Source: Sphingomonadales bacterium UBA7471
Lineage (GTDB): Bacteria; Pseudomonadota; Alphaproteobacteria; Sphingomonadales; Sphingomonadaceae
NCBI GenBank assembly: GCA_002479765.1
Contig: DLOZ01000017.1
Span: forward strand, 14,607-78,606
Reading direction: 5' to 3'
Length of the DNA: 64,000 nt
Position 1 is the first letter of the stretch. Each line of letters begins with the position of its first letter. This document shows, one piece after another, positions 8,875 through 18,202 of this stretch. The notes beneath the pieces are model-generated. The model searched no databases, was not told the origin of the DNA, and saw nothing but the letters and a program-made list of their open reading frames with translations. A program made the position numbers and the translations under genes.

Positions 8875-9650
8875 TGTTCGTCGATTCCCACTGCCATCTA
8901 AATTATAAAGGCTTGGTCGAGCAGCAAGGCGAGATTCTTGCCCGAGCGCGGAGCAGCGGCGTGTCTGCCATGCTCAACATTTCGACCCGCGAACGCGAGT
9001 GGGATGAGGTTATCGGCCTTGCCGAACAGGAACCCGACGTGTGGGCATCTGTGGGCATTCACCCGCATGAGGCGGACCAGCATATCGGCATGGATGCAGC
9101 GAAGCTTATTGATCGCGCGGCGCACCCACGTGTCGTCGCAATTGGCGAAACAGGGCTCGATTTTTACTATGATCACAGCGACCGGGCGCAGCAAGGCTTG
9201 TCCTTTCGCGAACATATAATGGCGTCACGGGACACCGGGCTTCCCATCATCATTCACACACGCGATGCAGAGGCGGAAACGGCCGAAATATTGCGCGACG
9301 AAATGTCCAAGGGCACATTCGCCGGCGTCATTCATTGCTTCACCGCGAGCGCAGAATTCGCGCGGACGGCATTGGACCTTGGCCTGTATATTTCGCTGTC
9401 GGGCATCGTCACGTTCAAAAATGCCCAAGATCTTCAGTCGGTCGCCAAATGGCTGCCTTCGGACCGGCTGCTTGTGGAAACTGATGCCCCGTTTCTGGCG
9501 CCCATTCCGCATCGTGGAAAGACTGGCGAGCCCGCATTTGTGGCGGATACCGCGCGTTACGTGGCGCAGTTGCGCGGTGTTGACGCGGACATTCTGGCTA
9601 AAGAGACTTCAGACAATTTCTACAGTCTGTTTACCAAGGCCGTACGATGA
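8874..9650 (+). CDS. tatD: TatD-family metal-dependent DNase
   Basis: 258 aa, TIM-barrel hydrolase with 3'-5' exonuclease activity in studied homologues. Metal ligands are visible in FVDSHCHLN, IGETGLDFYYD, IIIHTRDAEAET, GVIHCFTAS and LLVETDAPFLAP. The start is the ATG overlapping the metG stop; the frame is open further upstream inside metG but adds no family sequence. Genome position after metG is conserved in alphaproteobacteria. Confidence 0.94.
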   Translation: MFVDSHCHLNYKGLVEQQGEILARARSSGVSAMLNISTREREWDEVIGLAEQEPDVWASVGIHPHEADQHIGMDAAKLIDRAAHPRVVAIGETGLDFYYDHSDRAQQGLSFREHIMASRDTGLPIIIHTRDAEAETAEILRDEMSKGTFAGVIHCFTASAEFARTALDLGLYISLSGIVTFKNAQDLQSVAKWLPSDRLLVETDAPFLAPIPHRGKTGEPAFVADTARYVAQLRGVDADILAKETSDNFYSLFTKAVR

Positions 9651-10249
9651 ATATCATGGAAGACGGCCCATCGTTAATCTGGGGCGTCGTTTGCATATTG
9701 TTGTTATTAAGCTCGCTTGCGGCGCGGCGTTTGCCGCGGGGATATGTCGCTAAGGCGGCATTTGCCTGGATAGCAATATTCGCGGCTTTGTTCGCCATAT
9801 TCAGCTTCCGGTTTGAATTTAGGGCCGTCTGGGAGCGCGTAAAAGCGGACATTTCCGGTACCGCTGGCCAGAGCGTGAGCGGCGAAGAAATCACCATCAG
9901 GCGACAGGATGACGGCCATTATTGGCTTCAGGTCGACGTCAATGGAAAGCCAGTGCGGTTCATGATCGATAGCGGCGCGACGACCACAGCGGTAAATGCG
10001 GAAACAGCCCGCGAAACGGGCATCAAAGTCGATACAGATGGATATCCGGTATTCCTAAATACGGCCAATGGCCGCGTAACGGCGCAGCGCGGTATCATTC
10101 AATCGTTGCAAATTGGAACGCACGAGATTGGACAGCATAATGTTGTGGTTTCGGAAAGTTTTGGCGACACCAATGTCCTTGGCATGAACTTTCTCGACAG
10201 CATGCAAAGCTGGAAGGTCGAGGCAAATGTCATGACGCTGAAGCAATGA
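9647..10249 (+). CDS. Membrane-anchored retropepsin-like aspartic protease
   Basis: 200 aa. Two N-terminal hydrophobic segments (about residues 8-25 and 35-55) are followed by a single aspartic protease domain with the catalytic signature RFMIDSGATTT and a GMNFLDS block near the end, as in clan AA proteases of the TIGR02281 type. These work as homodimers, each subunit giving one Asp. It overlaps tatD by four bases (ATGA). The domain is predicted periplasmic. Substrate unknown. Confidence 0.85.
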   Translation: MNIMEDGPSLIWGVVCILLLLSSLAARRLPRGYVAKAAFAWIAIFAALFAIFSFRFEFRAVWERVKADISGTAGQSVSGEEITIRRQDDGHYWLQVDVNGKPVRFMIDSGATTTAVNAETARETGIKVDTDGYPVFLNTANGRVTAQRGIIQSLQIGTHEIGQHNVVVSESFGDTNVLGMNFLDSMQSWKVEANVMTLKQ

Positions 10250-10325
10250 TAGAGGGTCGCTACGACGTGCTTAAACCGACGTTATTCAATTTTACTTAAC
10301 ATAATATATATTATCGAACTTATTT

Positions 10326-11102
10326 ATGGCTGGACCGATGCAGGCTGATATTACCCCTCTCACAGACATCATGGCGCGTTTGCGCGATCCGCAAACCGGA
10401 TGCCCTTGGGATCTCGAGCAAGATTTCTCCACCATTGCGCCATATACAATCGAAGAAGCCTATGAAGTTGCGGACGCCATTGAGAACAATGATCTCGATG
10501 CGTTAAAAGACGAATTGGGCGATCTGCTCCTCCAAGTCGTATTCCACAGCCAGATGGCGTCTGAAATCGGCCAGTTCGACTTTAACGACGTCGTGCGCAG
10601 CATTTGCGACAAAATGGTCCGCCGCCATCCGCATGTGTTCGGCGCACAAGACGCACCAACCAATAGCATTCCCGACAATTGGGAAAGCATCAAAGCCACC
10701 GAGCGCCAAGCGGGATCGGATAACAGCGCCTTGGCAGGCGTCGCCCGCGCCCTCCCCGCATTATTACGTGCGCAAAAAATTCAAAAACGCGCGGCCAGAA
10801 CCGGCTTTGATTGGCCCGACCAATCCGGCGCGCGCGATAAAATTATTGAAGAATTAGAGGAAGTTGCAGCCGCAACTTCGGCGGAACATGTTGCCGAAGA
10901 AATGGGTGATTTGTTATTCGCCGTTGTCAACTTCGCCCGCTTTCATGACGTTGATGCCGAAACCGCGCTCAAGTCCGCAAGTGCAAAGTTCGAGCGCCGC
11001 TTTCGCGATATGGAAGATTCCGCTGGCGACCGGTTCACATCGCTATCGCTCGATGAAAAAGAAGATCTTTGGCAACAGGCGAAGGCCAAGGAAGCGAAAT
11101 AA
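10326..11102 (+). CDS. mazG: Nucleoside triphosphate pyrophosphohydrolase
   Basis: Hydrolyses NTPs and dNTPs to monophosphates, 258 aa, with the usual two MazG repeats. First repeat: GCPWDLEQDF, EEAYEVADAI and DELGDLLLQVVFH (EExxE and DxxxD metal sites). Second repeat: EELEEV and EEMGDLLFAVVNFAR. An AT-rich 76-base leader precedes it. The ATG at 10338 is an alternative start. It converges on hflX with no gap: the two stop codons abut at 11102/11103. Confidence 0.93.
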   Translation: MAGPMQADITPLTDIMARLRDPQTGCPWDLEQDFSTIAPYTIEEAYEVADAIENNDLDALKDELGDLLLQVVFHSQMASEIGQFDFNDVVRSICDKMVRRHPHVFGAQDAPTNSIPDNWESIKATERQAGSDNSALAGVARALPALLRAQKIQKRAARTGFDWPDQSGARDKIIEELEEVAAATSAEHVAEEMGDLLFAVVNFARFHDVDAETALKSASAKFERRFRDMEDSAGDRFTSLSLDEKEDLWQQAKAKEAK

Positions 11103-12428
11103 TCAGGCCTCTATTTGGGCGAATTGTTTATCGAATTGGCCCCATAATTGGCGGCTGAGCGAGGCTTCGACGGTTACCAGGTCCTCATCCACAATCTGGC
11201 TGTTGATTGTTCCGCGCGCGTGAAGCCATGCGAGCGCAGCGCCATCGCTGGCCATCAATCGAACAGACCGCACAAGATTGCCCTTGGCAATGAGCGCGGA
11301 CAGATGCGCCTTAAACGCATCAACGCCCTCACCCGTCTGCGCTGAGATCATCAGCACATCATCATTCCGCTGGACCAGCGCCGACAGATCTTCAAGTTTT
11401 TCGGCATCGAGCAGGTCAATCTTGTTCCAGACCTCTAACATCCGCGGTTGGTTTGCGGCATCTTCATCGTCCAAAACGCCCAAATCGCGTAGGATTTGCA
11501 GAACATCATCACGTTGCGCATCGGTTTCGCTGTGCGAAATATCGCGCACATGCACGATGATATCCGCCGAAATCACTTCTTCGAGCGTGGCGCGGAATGC
11601 GGCGACCAATTGCGTCGGCAGGTCGGAGACAAATCCAACGGTGTCCGACAAAATCGCCTTTTCCACCCCCGGCAAGGCAATTTCGCGCATGGTGGGATCG
11701 AGCGTCGCAAACAGCATATCCTCGGCCAACACCGTCGCGCGGGTCAGGCTGTTGAACAGGGTAGACTTGCCGGCATTGGTATAGCCAACCAATGCGATCA
11801 CGGGCCATGGCGCCCTTTTGCGGCGCGCACGGTGCAACGAACGCGTTCGTTTCACCTCCTCAAGCTCGCGGCGCAAACGGGCCATCCGGTCGCGGATCAT
11901 CCGGCGGTCGGCCTCAATCTGTGTTTCGCCCGGGCCGCCCAAAAAGCCGAAGCCCCCGCGCTGCCGTTCCAAGTGCGTCCAACTGCGCACCAAGCGACCG
12001 GCCTGATAATCCAAATGGGCCAACTCAACCTGCAACCGTCCTTCGGCTGTTGCCGCACGCTCGCCAAAAATTTCGAGGATGAGGCCGGTACGGTCAATCG
12101 TTTTCAATCCGGTGCGCTCTTCCAGATTGCGCTGCTGAATGGCCGTCAAAGACGCATCGACGATCAACAGGTCGATTTCGTAGTCCCGCCCTATCTGGGC
12201 AATTTCCTCCACCTGCCCGCCGCCAAGCAGCGTAACCGCGCGCGGCGAACGCACGCGAAAATGCTTTTTCTGGACGACATTCAGGCCGATGGCCAATGCA
12301 AGGCCCTCAGCCTCGGCAAGCCGCGCCTCTGGGCCTACCGAAGCCCGTCCGGGCAATTCGGGGTAAACGACCAACGCACGCGCACCGCGTGCAAATTCGT
12401 CGGTTTCGCTCCGTTCAAAAACGCTCAA
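11103..12428 (-). CDS. hflX: GTPase HflX
   Basis: Ribosome-associated GTPase, 441 aa, that splits stalled or heat-damaged ribosomes in E. coli. N-terminal HflX domain (residues 1-200, with GGGQVEEI and a Gly-rich RGGFGFLGGPGETQ segment), then the G domain: G1 GYTNAGKSTLFN, G3 DTVGFVSDLP, G4 NKIDLLD. The start is TTG, overlapping the hfq stop as TTGA, with GAGG seven bases upstream. Coupled hfq-hflX order is widely conserved. Confidence 0.93.
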   Translation of the reverse strand: MSVFERSETDEFARGARALVVYPELPGRASVGPEARLAEAEGLALAIGLNVVQKKHFRVRSPRAVTLLGGGQVEEIAQIGRDYEIDLLIVDASLTAIQQRNLEERTGLKTIDRTGLILEIFGERAATAEGRLQVELAHLDYQAGRLVRSWTHLERQRGGFGFLGGPGETQIEADRRMIRDRMARLRRELEEVKRTRSLHRARRKRAPWPVIALVGYTNAGKSTLFNSLTRATVLAEDMLFATLDPTMREIALPGVEKAILSDTVGFVSDLPTQLVAAFRATLEEVISADIIVHVRDISHSETDAQRDDVLQILRDLGVLDDEDAANQPRMLEVWNKIDLLDAEKLEDLSALVQRNDDVLMISAQTGEGVDAFKAHLSALIAKGNLVRSVRLMASDGAALAWLHARGTINSQIVDEDLVTVEASLSRQLWGQFDKQFAQIEA

Positions 12429-12922
12429 ATATCATCCTCATCCACGCCCTGATTATATTCGGCGAGATTTACAGGATGCGCAGGCTGAATGGTCGATATG
12501 GCATGCTTATAGACCAATTGCGTCGTGCCATCGCGTTCCAGCAGAACCGAAAACAGGTCATAGGCCGCAATACCGCCCTGAAGCATCACGCCGTTGACAA
12601 GGAACGTCGTGACAGGCTCATTCTTGTCGCACATCGCATGCAAGAATACATCCTGCAGCATGCCGACACGGTGGCTGGTCCGGCTCATCATGTCATCAAA
12701 CACCGACCGATCGGGCGAGACCGATGGCATAATCGTGGAAATGCTGTGCTTATAAACCAGCTGGGACATGCCATCACGGCGCAAAAGCACGGAGAAGTTG
12801 TCAAACCAGGTGACTACGCCTTGAAGCTTGACACCTTTGACCAAAAACATGGTCACAGGTGTTTTTGATTTTCTGAGCGAGTTCAGAAACAGATCTTGCA
12901 GTCCGTTATTCTTTTCAGTCAT
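12425..12922 (-). CDS. hfq: RNA chaperone Hfq, tandem two-domain form
   Basis: 165 aa with two complete Sm-like domains instead of the usual single one (~80 aa): residues about 8-66 (LQDLFLNSL to YKHSISTIMP) and 89-147 (LQDVFLHAM to YKHAISTIQP). Each keeps the proximal-face Gln/Asp and the YKH motif. The lateral-rim basic patch is present in the first half (LRKSK, 16-20) but replaced in the second (MCDKN, 97-101). A ring would need only three chains. Tandem Hfq is, to my memory, reported in Novosphingobium, so it may be a family trait. It lies between ntrX and hflX and is coupled to hflX. Confidence 0.95.
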   Translation of the reverse strand: MTEKNNGLQDLFLNSLRKSKTPVTMFLVKGVKLQGVVTWFDNFSVLLRRDGMSQLVYKHSISTIMPSVSPDRSVFDDMMSRTSHRVGMLQDVFLHAMCDKNEPVTTFLVNGVMLQGGIAAYDLFSVLLERDGTTQLVYKHAISTIQPAHPVNLAEYNQGVDEDDI

Positions 12923-13034
12923 TATTGTTATCCGTTTATATTTTTGTTGTGCTCGGCTTAACGGGAGACCCTAGAAGGGCGTGAGCCTAGGCAAAAGCGC
13001 GTATACACCAGGAGTGCTGACGGCGCAATTGGAC

Positions 13035-14435
13035 TCATGCGTCGCTATCTTCGTCAACCTCCAGACCGTTTTTCCGCACAGAAATGCCAAGCAGCTTGAG
13101 CTTGCGATGCAGTGCAGAACGCTCCATCCCGACAAAGGCCGCGGTCTTTGAAATATTGCCGGAAAAGCGCTTAATCTGAACGCGCAGATATTCGCGTTCA
13201 AACGCCTCACGCGCCTCACGCAAGGGCGCGCCCATCAACGACGTAACATTATGCTCCGTGCCTTCATAGCTGTTGATCACTTCCGAGGGCAGCATGTCCG
13301 CGTCAATCATGTGGACCCGGTCGGCTGGCGCCAATATGATCGTCCGCTCAATGATATTCCGCAACTGGCGCACATTTCCCGGCCACTCACACGCCTGAAG
13401 CGCGGCCATGGCGTCATCGGAAAAATAAGGCGGTGGAATGCGATGTTCCGAAGCAAAGCGCGCCGCATAATGATTGGCGAGATCCGGAATATCCTCCCGA
13501 CGGCCAGACAATGGCGGAATTTCAACGGGCACAACATTCAGGCGATAGAAAAGATCTTCGCGAAAGCGCCCGTCCGCAATCTCAATCGCCAAATCACGCG
13601 CAGTGGCCGAGACAAAGCGCACATCGACCCTAATCTGTCGGTCGCCCCCTACCCGCACAAAGCTTTGGTCGGTTAAAACACGCAAAATCTTGCCCTGTGT
13701 GGTCCACGGCATGTCCGCAACTTCGTCGAGAAACAACGTGCCACCATGCGCTTTTTCCAACATGCCGGCCTGCACAAGCCGGCCATCTTTTTCGATACCG
13801 AACAGCTCTTCATCAAAACGTTCGGGGGATAGACGGGCGGCGCTCACCGAGACGAAAGCCGAGTCTGAACGCGGGCTCCAGCTATGGAGCAAACGGGCCG
13901 CAACCTCTTTCCCAACGCCAGCGGGGCCCGTGATGAGCATCCGGCTGCCCGTGCCCGCGACTTTCTTCAAAGTTGCGCGCACCGCGTTGATCGCTGCCGA
14001 TGATCCTGTGAGTTCTTCCGAATGCCCTACCCGCGCCTTTAACGCCGCGTTTTCTGCGCGAAGGCGTTCGGTCTCGGTCGCTTTCGACACCAAATGCAAA
14101 AGCTTGCTGGCTTCGAATGGCTTTTCGATAAAGTCTGCCGCGCCATGGCCGATGGCGGCAACCGCGGTGTCGATATTGCCATGCCCCGAAAAGACGATAA
14201 CGGGAATCTGCGGATCGCGTAATTTGATAGCGCGCAGCAGCTCAATACCATCCATCGACGAGCCGCGCAGCCACACGTCCAAAAGGATAAGCGACGGCAG
14301 GCGTTCGTCCAATGCCGCCAATGCCTCATCGGCCGAGGACGCAGTTCTGGTGCCATATCCTTCATCATCAAGGACGCCGGAGACCAAATCCCGAATGTCT
14401 TGCTCATCGTCTACAATCAGTATGTCGAGTGCCAT
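13035..14435 (-). CDS. ntrX: Response regulator NtrX (sigma54-activator-like, no GAFTGA)
   Basis: 466 aa. Receiver domain about 1-120 (ILIVDDE, phospho-Asp in LILLDVW), AAA+ domain about 140-370 (GPAGVGKEVAARLLH, LFLDEVADMPW), C-terminal Fis-type HTH (SKTAAFVGMERSALHRKL). The loop that contacts sigma54 is shortened: ELFGIEKDGRLVQAG replaces ELFGHEKGAFTGA of NtrC next door, so classical sigma54 remodelling is unlikely. Partner of NtrY. The start at 14435 is one base after the ntrY stop, with GGG five bases before it; an ATG at 14453 overlapping ntrY is possible. Confidence 0.92.
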   Translation of the reverse strand: MALDILIVDDEQDIRDLVSGVLDDEGYGTRTASSADEALAALDERLPSLILLDVWLRGSSMDGIELLRAIKLRDPQIPVIVFSGHGNIDTAVAAIGHGAADFIEKPFEASKLLHLVSKATETERLRAENAALKARVGHSEELTGSSAAINAVRATLKKVAGTGSRMLITGPAGVGKEVAARLLHSWSPRSDSAFVSVSAARLSPERFDEELFGIEKDGRLVQAGMLEKAHGGTLFLDEVADMPWTTQGKILRVLTDQSFVRVGGDRQIRVDVRFVSATARDLAIEIADGRFREDLFYRLNVVPVEIPPLSGRREDIPDLANHYAARFASEHRIPPPYFSDDAMAALQACEWPGNVRQLRNIIERTIILAPADRVHMIDADMLPSEVINSYEGTEHNVTSLMGAPLREAREAFEREYLRVQIKRFSGNISKTAAFVGMERSALHRKLKLLGISVRKNGLEVDEDSDA

Positions 14436-14436
14436 A

Positions 14437-16698
14437 TTAGCCCATAACCTCATCTGAATGGGATGCTGGCGGGGCGGCGTTCAGCTTCCCTACCCGCAAT
14501 GCTACAATTTCCGGATTGAACTTCAACGTCACGACCGCGCCTTCTGGCTGGTTGTCTGACAGAAAAATCTCTCCAAAATGTTCTTCAATAATTTTCTTAA
14601 CGATGGCGAGGCCAAGCCCCGAACCGGTTGCCCGGTTGGTGATATAGGGTTCCATAATCCGCTGGCGATCCGGCGGCAGGCCAATGCCGTTATCCGATAT
14701 TCGGATGATTAAACCATCATTTTCGACGACCAGATCGACGACTATCGCGCCATCCACTTCGACCGTTTTCTGTTTCTCTTCAATAGATTCAACGGCATTT
14801 TTCAGAATGTTGGTGATCGCCTGCCCCAATTGGCGGCGGTCGGAGATCAATGTCGGGAACGGGCCATCCTGATTATAAGTGAAGCGGATATCGGGATGTG
14901 CAACCTCAAACATGAACACAGCATGCCCGACAATGTCATGCACATTTTCCGCCCGGAACAATGGCTTCGGCATCCGCGCAAAGGACGAGAATTCATCAAC
15001 GATGTTTCGCAAATCCCCAACTTGGCGCACGATGGTGCTGGTCAGCTGCGCGAATATCGCTTCATCTTGGGCAATATGCTTGCCAAAGCGGCGCTGTAGA
15101 CGCTCTGCCGCCAATTGGATAGGCGTCAGCGGGTTTTTGATTTCGTGCGCGATCCGTCGGGCAACATCGGACCATGCAGCGCGGCGTTGATCAGCAAGCT
15201 GCTGGCTGATGTCTTCAAAGGTGACCACATTGCCCTGCTCGCGCGGGGACACGGTGACTGCAACCGTCAGCGGCTCTGGCCCATCGCCAAGCTGCACAAC
15301 GCCCCGAGGGCTTTCGCTGGCCAAGGCGGCGAGCGCGGGCGCGACCACTTCGAATTTTTGACCGACAATAGTATCGGATTCATGCTTCAGCAGTTTTTCC
15401 GCGGTGGAGTTCGCGAGCTGGACCACGCCATTGCCATCGACCGAAACCACGCCTGCTGACACCGATTCCAGCACGGCCTCGATAAACAAGCGCCTTTCAC
15501 CCAATTGATGGTTGGTGGCGAGCAATGCGCCCGTTTGCTCCTGAAGTCGCGCGGTCATGCGGTTGAACGATTGCGACAGGAAACCAACTTCATCATCGCG
15601 AAATTGATCTTCCGTGACCCGCGCCGAAAGATCGCCGTCCGCAATTCTTTGTGCGGCATCCACCAAATTGTTGACCGGCTTTACCAGTCGGTCCGCAACG
15701 CGCAGCGCGATCCAAAGCGTGATGCCAATAATCATCAGCGAGCCCAAATAGAGCGCGACATTGAACTTGATTTGCAACGCCCGCGAGCGCGCGACCATTT
15801 TGTCATAGTCCTGCAAAACGGACTGTGCGCGTGAACCCAATGCAAATGAAGGCACGGTTTCTGCGCGTCTTACATATAAATATGTGCGCGGCGTGTCATA
15901 CAGGACCACAACGGCATCGATGTTATTGGGACTTACCGTCACGACAAAATTTTGACCCGACTCCAATTTCCGTAACGCGTCGTCGCTAATCCAGTCACCA
16001 CGTGCTTTTTCGGCAAGCACAGCTTCGGTGTTTTGCTGTCCATTTGGTCCGATCGTTACAATCGCGGATTCACTCAACTTGCGGTTCAGAACCTGTTGAG
16101 GATAAGCAATTTCCAGAAATTCAGAACTGTCAATTTTTACCTGTGACAGAATGTAGCGGATGTCCCCCGCCATGGTGACCGTTTCGGCCCCGACATCGCG
16201 CACCTTTTCATCATAATAGCCCTTGGCAAGTTCGCCTGCATTTTCGAGCATCCCGCGCGCGGAACCCGAGAACCAGAATTGCACGCCGCTTTGGAACAGC
16301 AATGAGGCAAAGATGACCAAAAGCACCGTTGGAACCGCCGTAATCGCCGAAAATATCGCGACCAAACGCACGTGCAGCAATTGCTTGCTGCCGATGTTGC
16401 TGTTTTCCGCCCGCTTGAGCGCCACACGCCGCCCAAAGAGAACAACAAGCAATGTCGCTGGCAACAGGTTACTGACCAACATGGTCGCGGAGGCAGCCGG
16501 TGCCAACGGCTCCGATTGCGGCCCTTGGTAGATAAGCAATATGCCGGTCACAATGCCGGCAACAACAACCATCGCCGCACTGGCGATTTCGAGAAATTTG
16601 ATCGATTGGCTGTTGCCCAACAGATCGGCAAGCCATTCAAAAAGACGACGGACGGCGGAAGGTGAACCTGTTTCCTCCGCTAATCCGATTGTTGCCAT
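14437..16698 (-). CDS. ntrY: Nitrogen sensor histidine kinase NtrY
   Basis: 753 aa membrane kinase. N-terminal hydrophobic segments (about 35-130, three to four), a periplasmic loop, another membrane segment near 325, HAMP (ADRLVKPVNNLVDAAQRI), a PAS domain, HisKA with RRIAHEIKNPLTPIQLAAER, and an HATPase domain with ITNILKNAVESIE (N box), ISDNGIGLP (G1) and GSGLGLAIVKK (G2). Phosphorylates NtrX. Co-directional with ntrB-ntrC upstream; 82 bases separate it from ntrC. Confidence 0.94.
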   Translation of the reverse strand: MATIGLAEETGSPSAVRRLFEWLADLLGNSQSIKFLEIASAAMVVVAGIVTGILLIYQGPQSEPLAPAASATMLVSNLLPATLLVVLFGRRVALKRAENSNIGSKQLLHVRLVAIFSAITAVPTVLLVIFASLLFQSGVQFWFSGSARGMLENAGELAKGYYDEKVRDVGAETVTMAGDIRYILSQVKIDSSEFLEIAYPQQVLNRKLSESAIVTIGPNGQQNTEAVLAEKARGDWISDDALRKLESGQNFVVTVSPNNIDAVVVLYDTPRTYLYVRRAETVPSFALGSRAQSVLQDYDKMVARSRALQIKFNVALYLGSLMIIGITLWIALRVADRLVKPVNNLVDAAQRIADGDLSARVTEDQFRDDEVGFLSQSFNRMTARLQEQTGALLATNHQLGERRLFIEAVLESVSAGVVSVDGNGVVQLANSTAEKLLKHESDTIVGQKFEVVAPALAALASESPRGVVQLGDGPEPLTVAVTVSPREQGNVVTFEDISQQLADQRRAAWSDVARRIAHEIKNPLTPIQLAAERLQRRFGKHIAQDEAIFAQLTSTIVRQVGDLRNIVDEFSSFARMPKPLFRAENVHDIVGHAVFMFEVAHPDIRFTYNQDGPFPTLISDRRQLGQAITNILKNAVESIEEKQKTVEVDGAIVVDLVVENDGLIIRISDNGIGLPPDRQRIMEPYITNRATGSGLGLAIVKKIIEEHFGEIFLSDNQPEGAVVTLKFNPEIVALRVGKLNAAPPASHSDEVMG

Positions 16699-16780
16699 AA
16701 AGACACTGTGCCACTCATTGCGTTACCTGAAAAGCACAAAATTGCCCTTCAAACGCTATGCATCTTGGCCAAACACCGTT

Positions 16781-18202
16781 CTAGCGTCCTCCGGCGGGAC
16801 CAATCCCGTAATCCGTCAGCTTTTTGCGCAGCGTGTTGCGGTTGATGCCAAGCAAGGCTGCGGCTTTCAGCTGGTTGCCTTTCACTTGCTTCATCACATG
16901 CTGCAGCAATGGAATTTCAAACTGGGCCAAGGCGCGTGGATATAGTTTCTCGCGCAAATGCCCGCGTTGTTTTTGGTCGCGCAGGAATTGCGCAACAGCC
17001 GCTTCGAAGCTCGCGCCTTGAATGGGCGGATCAACATCGTGCGCAGGTTCCACAAACTGGTGGATCGTGCTTTCCGTGATCGTGTCTTCGCGGCACAATA
17101 ATGCCAGGCGATAAATAAGGTTCTTCAACTCGCGGATATTTCCGCGCCAAGGCATCGCCATCAATTGACCGACAGCCCCATCGTCGATTTTGCGCATTGG
17201 AAGGCCATCCTTTGCCGCCATCATCAGGAAATGCTGCGCAAGCAAGCCAATGTCTTCCGTGCGGTCGCGCAGCGGTGGCATCTCGATTGGCACGACGTTC
17301 AGGCGGTAGAACAGATCCTCACGAAATCCGCCCTTTTCGATCAAAGCGGCCAAGTTCTGGTTGGTCGCCGCGACAATGCGGACATCAAGGCGAATGCTCG
17401 CTTTTCCGCCAATACGGCTAATGACACCGCTTTGCAGCGCGCGCAAAAGCCGCGTCTGTGCGTGCATCGGCATATCGCCAATTTCGTCGAGAAATAATGT
17501 CCCGCCCTGCGCCTGTTCAAACCGGCCAATGGATTGGCCAACGGCGCCAGTAAACGCGCCTTTTTCGTGGCCGAACAGCTCCGCCTCAATCAACTCGCTG
17601 GGGATTGCCGCCATGTTGACCGCAACGAATGGCCCGGTCTTGCGGTGCCCCAGATTGTGGATCGCTTCGGCCACCAGTTCCTTGCCCGTTCCGCTTTCCC
17701 CCGAAATCAGGACCGACAAATCATTCCGCAACAGGCGCGCCACCATGCGGTACACATCCTGCATCGCGGCACTGCGTCCAATCATCGGCAGATTGGCTTC
17801 GCTTAAGGACTCAAACGGGTCAGAGGCGGTTGATCGGCGTTTTTCGATGCCTTGCTTTACCGCCAAGACAAGGTCGTTGAGATCAAACGGCTTTGGGAAA
17901 TATTCAAACGCGTCAATCTCACTGGCGCGCACGGCTGTCTCCAGCGTGTTTTGCGCCGACATGATGATGACGGGCATGTCGGGCGTGCGCGCCAATATCT
18001 CTTTCAGGGTGGACAGGCCGTCGCTGTCTTTCAACACCACATCGGTCAGCATCAGGTCGAAATGGCCATTGGCAAGGGCCGCATCGCGCGCCGCCACGGT
18101 ATCGCAAATTTGCGTTTCGATATTCTCCGCCTCAAGCGCGGCGCAGACGACGAGCCCGATGGACGCGTCATCTTCGACAATCAGAACCTTCGCTGGCTTC
18201 AT
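16781..18202 (-). CDS. ntrC: Nitrogen regulation response regulator NtrC
   Basis: 473 aa. Receiver domain (VLIVEDD, phospho-Asp in LMLTDVVLKDSDG), AAA+ sigma54 interaction domain with GESGTGKELVAEAIH, intact ELFGHEKGAFTGAV and LFLDEIGDMP, and a Fis-type HTH (KAAALLGINRNTLRKKL). Activates sigma54 promoters for nitrogen assimilation when phosphorylated by NtrB. The start overlaps the ntrB stop by four bases. Confidence 0.95.
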   Translation of the reverse strand: MKPAKVLIVEDDASIGLVVCAALEAENIETQICDTVAARDAALANGHFDLMLTDVVLKDSDGLSTLKEILARTPDMPVIIMSAQNTLETAVRASEIDAFEYFPKPFDLNDLVLAVKQGIEKRRSTASDPFESLSEANLPMIGRSAAMQDVYRMVARLLRNDLSVLISGESGTGKELVAEAIHNLGHRKTGPFVAVNMAAIPSELIEAELFGHEKGAFTGAVGQSIGRFEQAQGGTLFLDEIGDMPMHAQTRLLRALQSGVISRIGGKASIRLDVRIVAATNQNLAALIEKGGFREDLFYRLNVVPIEMPPLRDRTEDIGLLAQHFLMMAAKDGLPMRKIDDGAVGQLMAMPWRGNIRELKNLIYRLALLCREDTITESTIHQFVEPAHDVDPPIQGASFEAAVAQFLRDQKQRGHLREKLYPRALAQFEIPLLQHVMKQVKGNQLKAAALLGINRNTLRKKLTDYGIGPAGGR

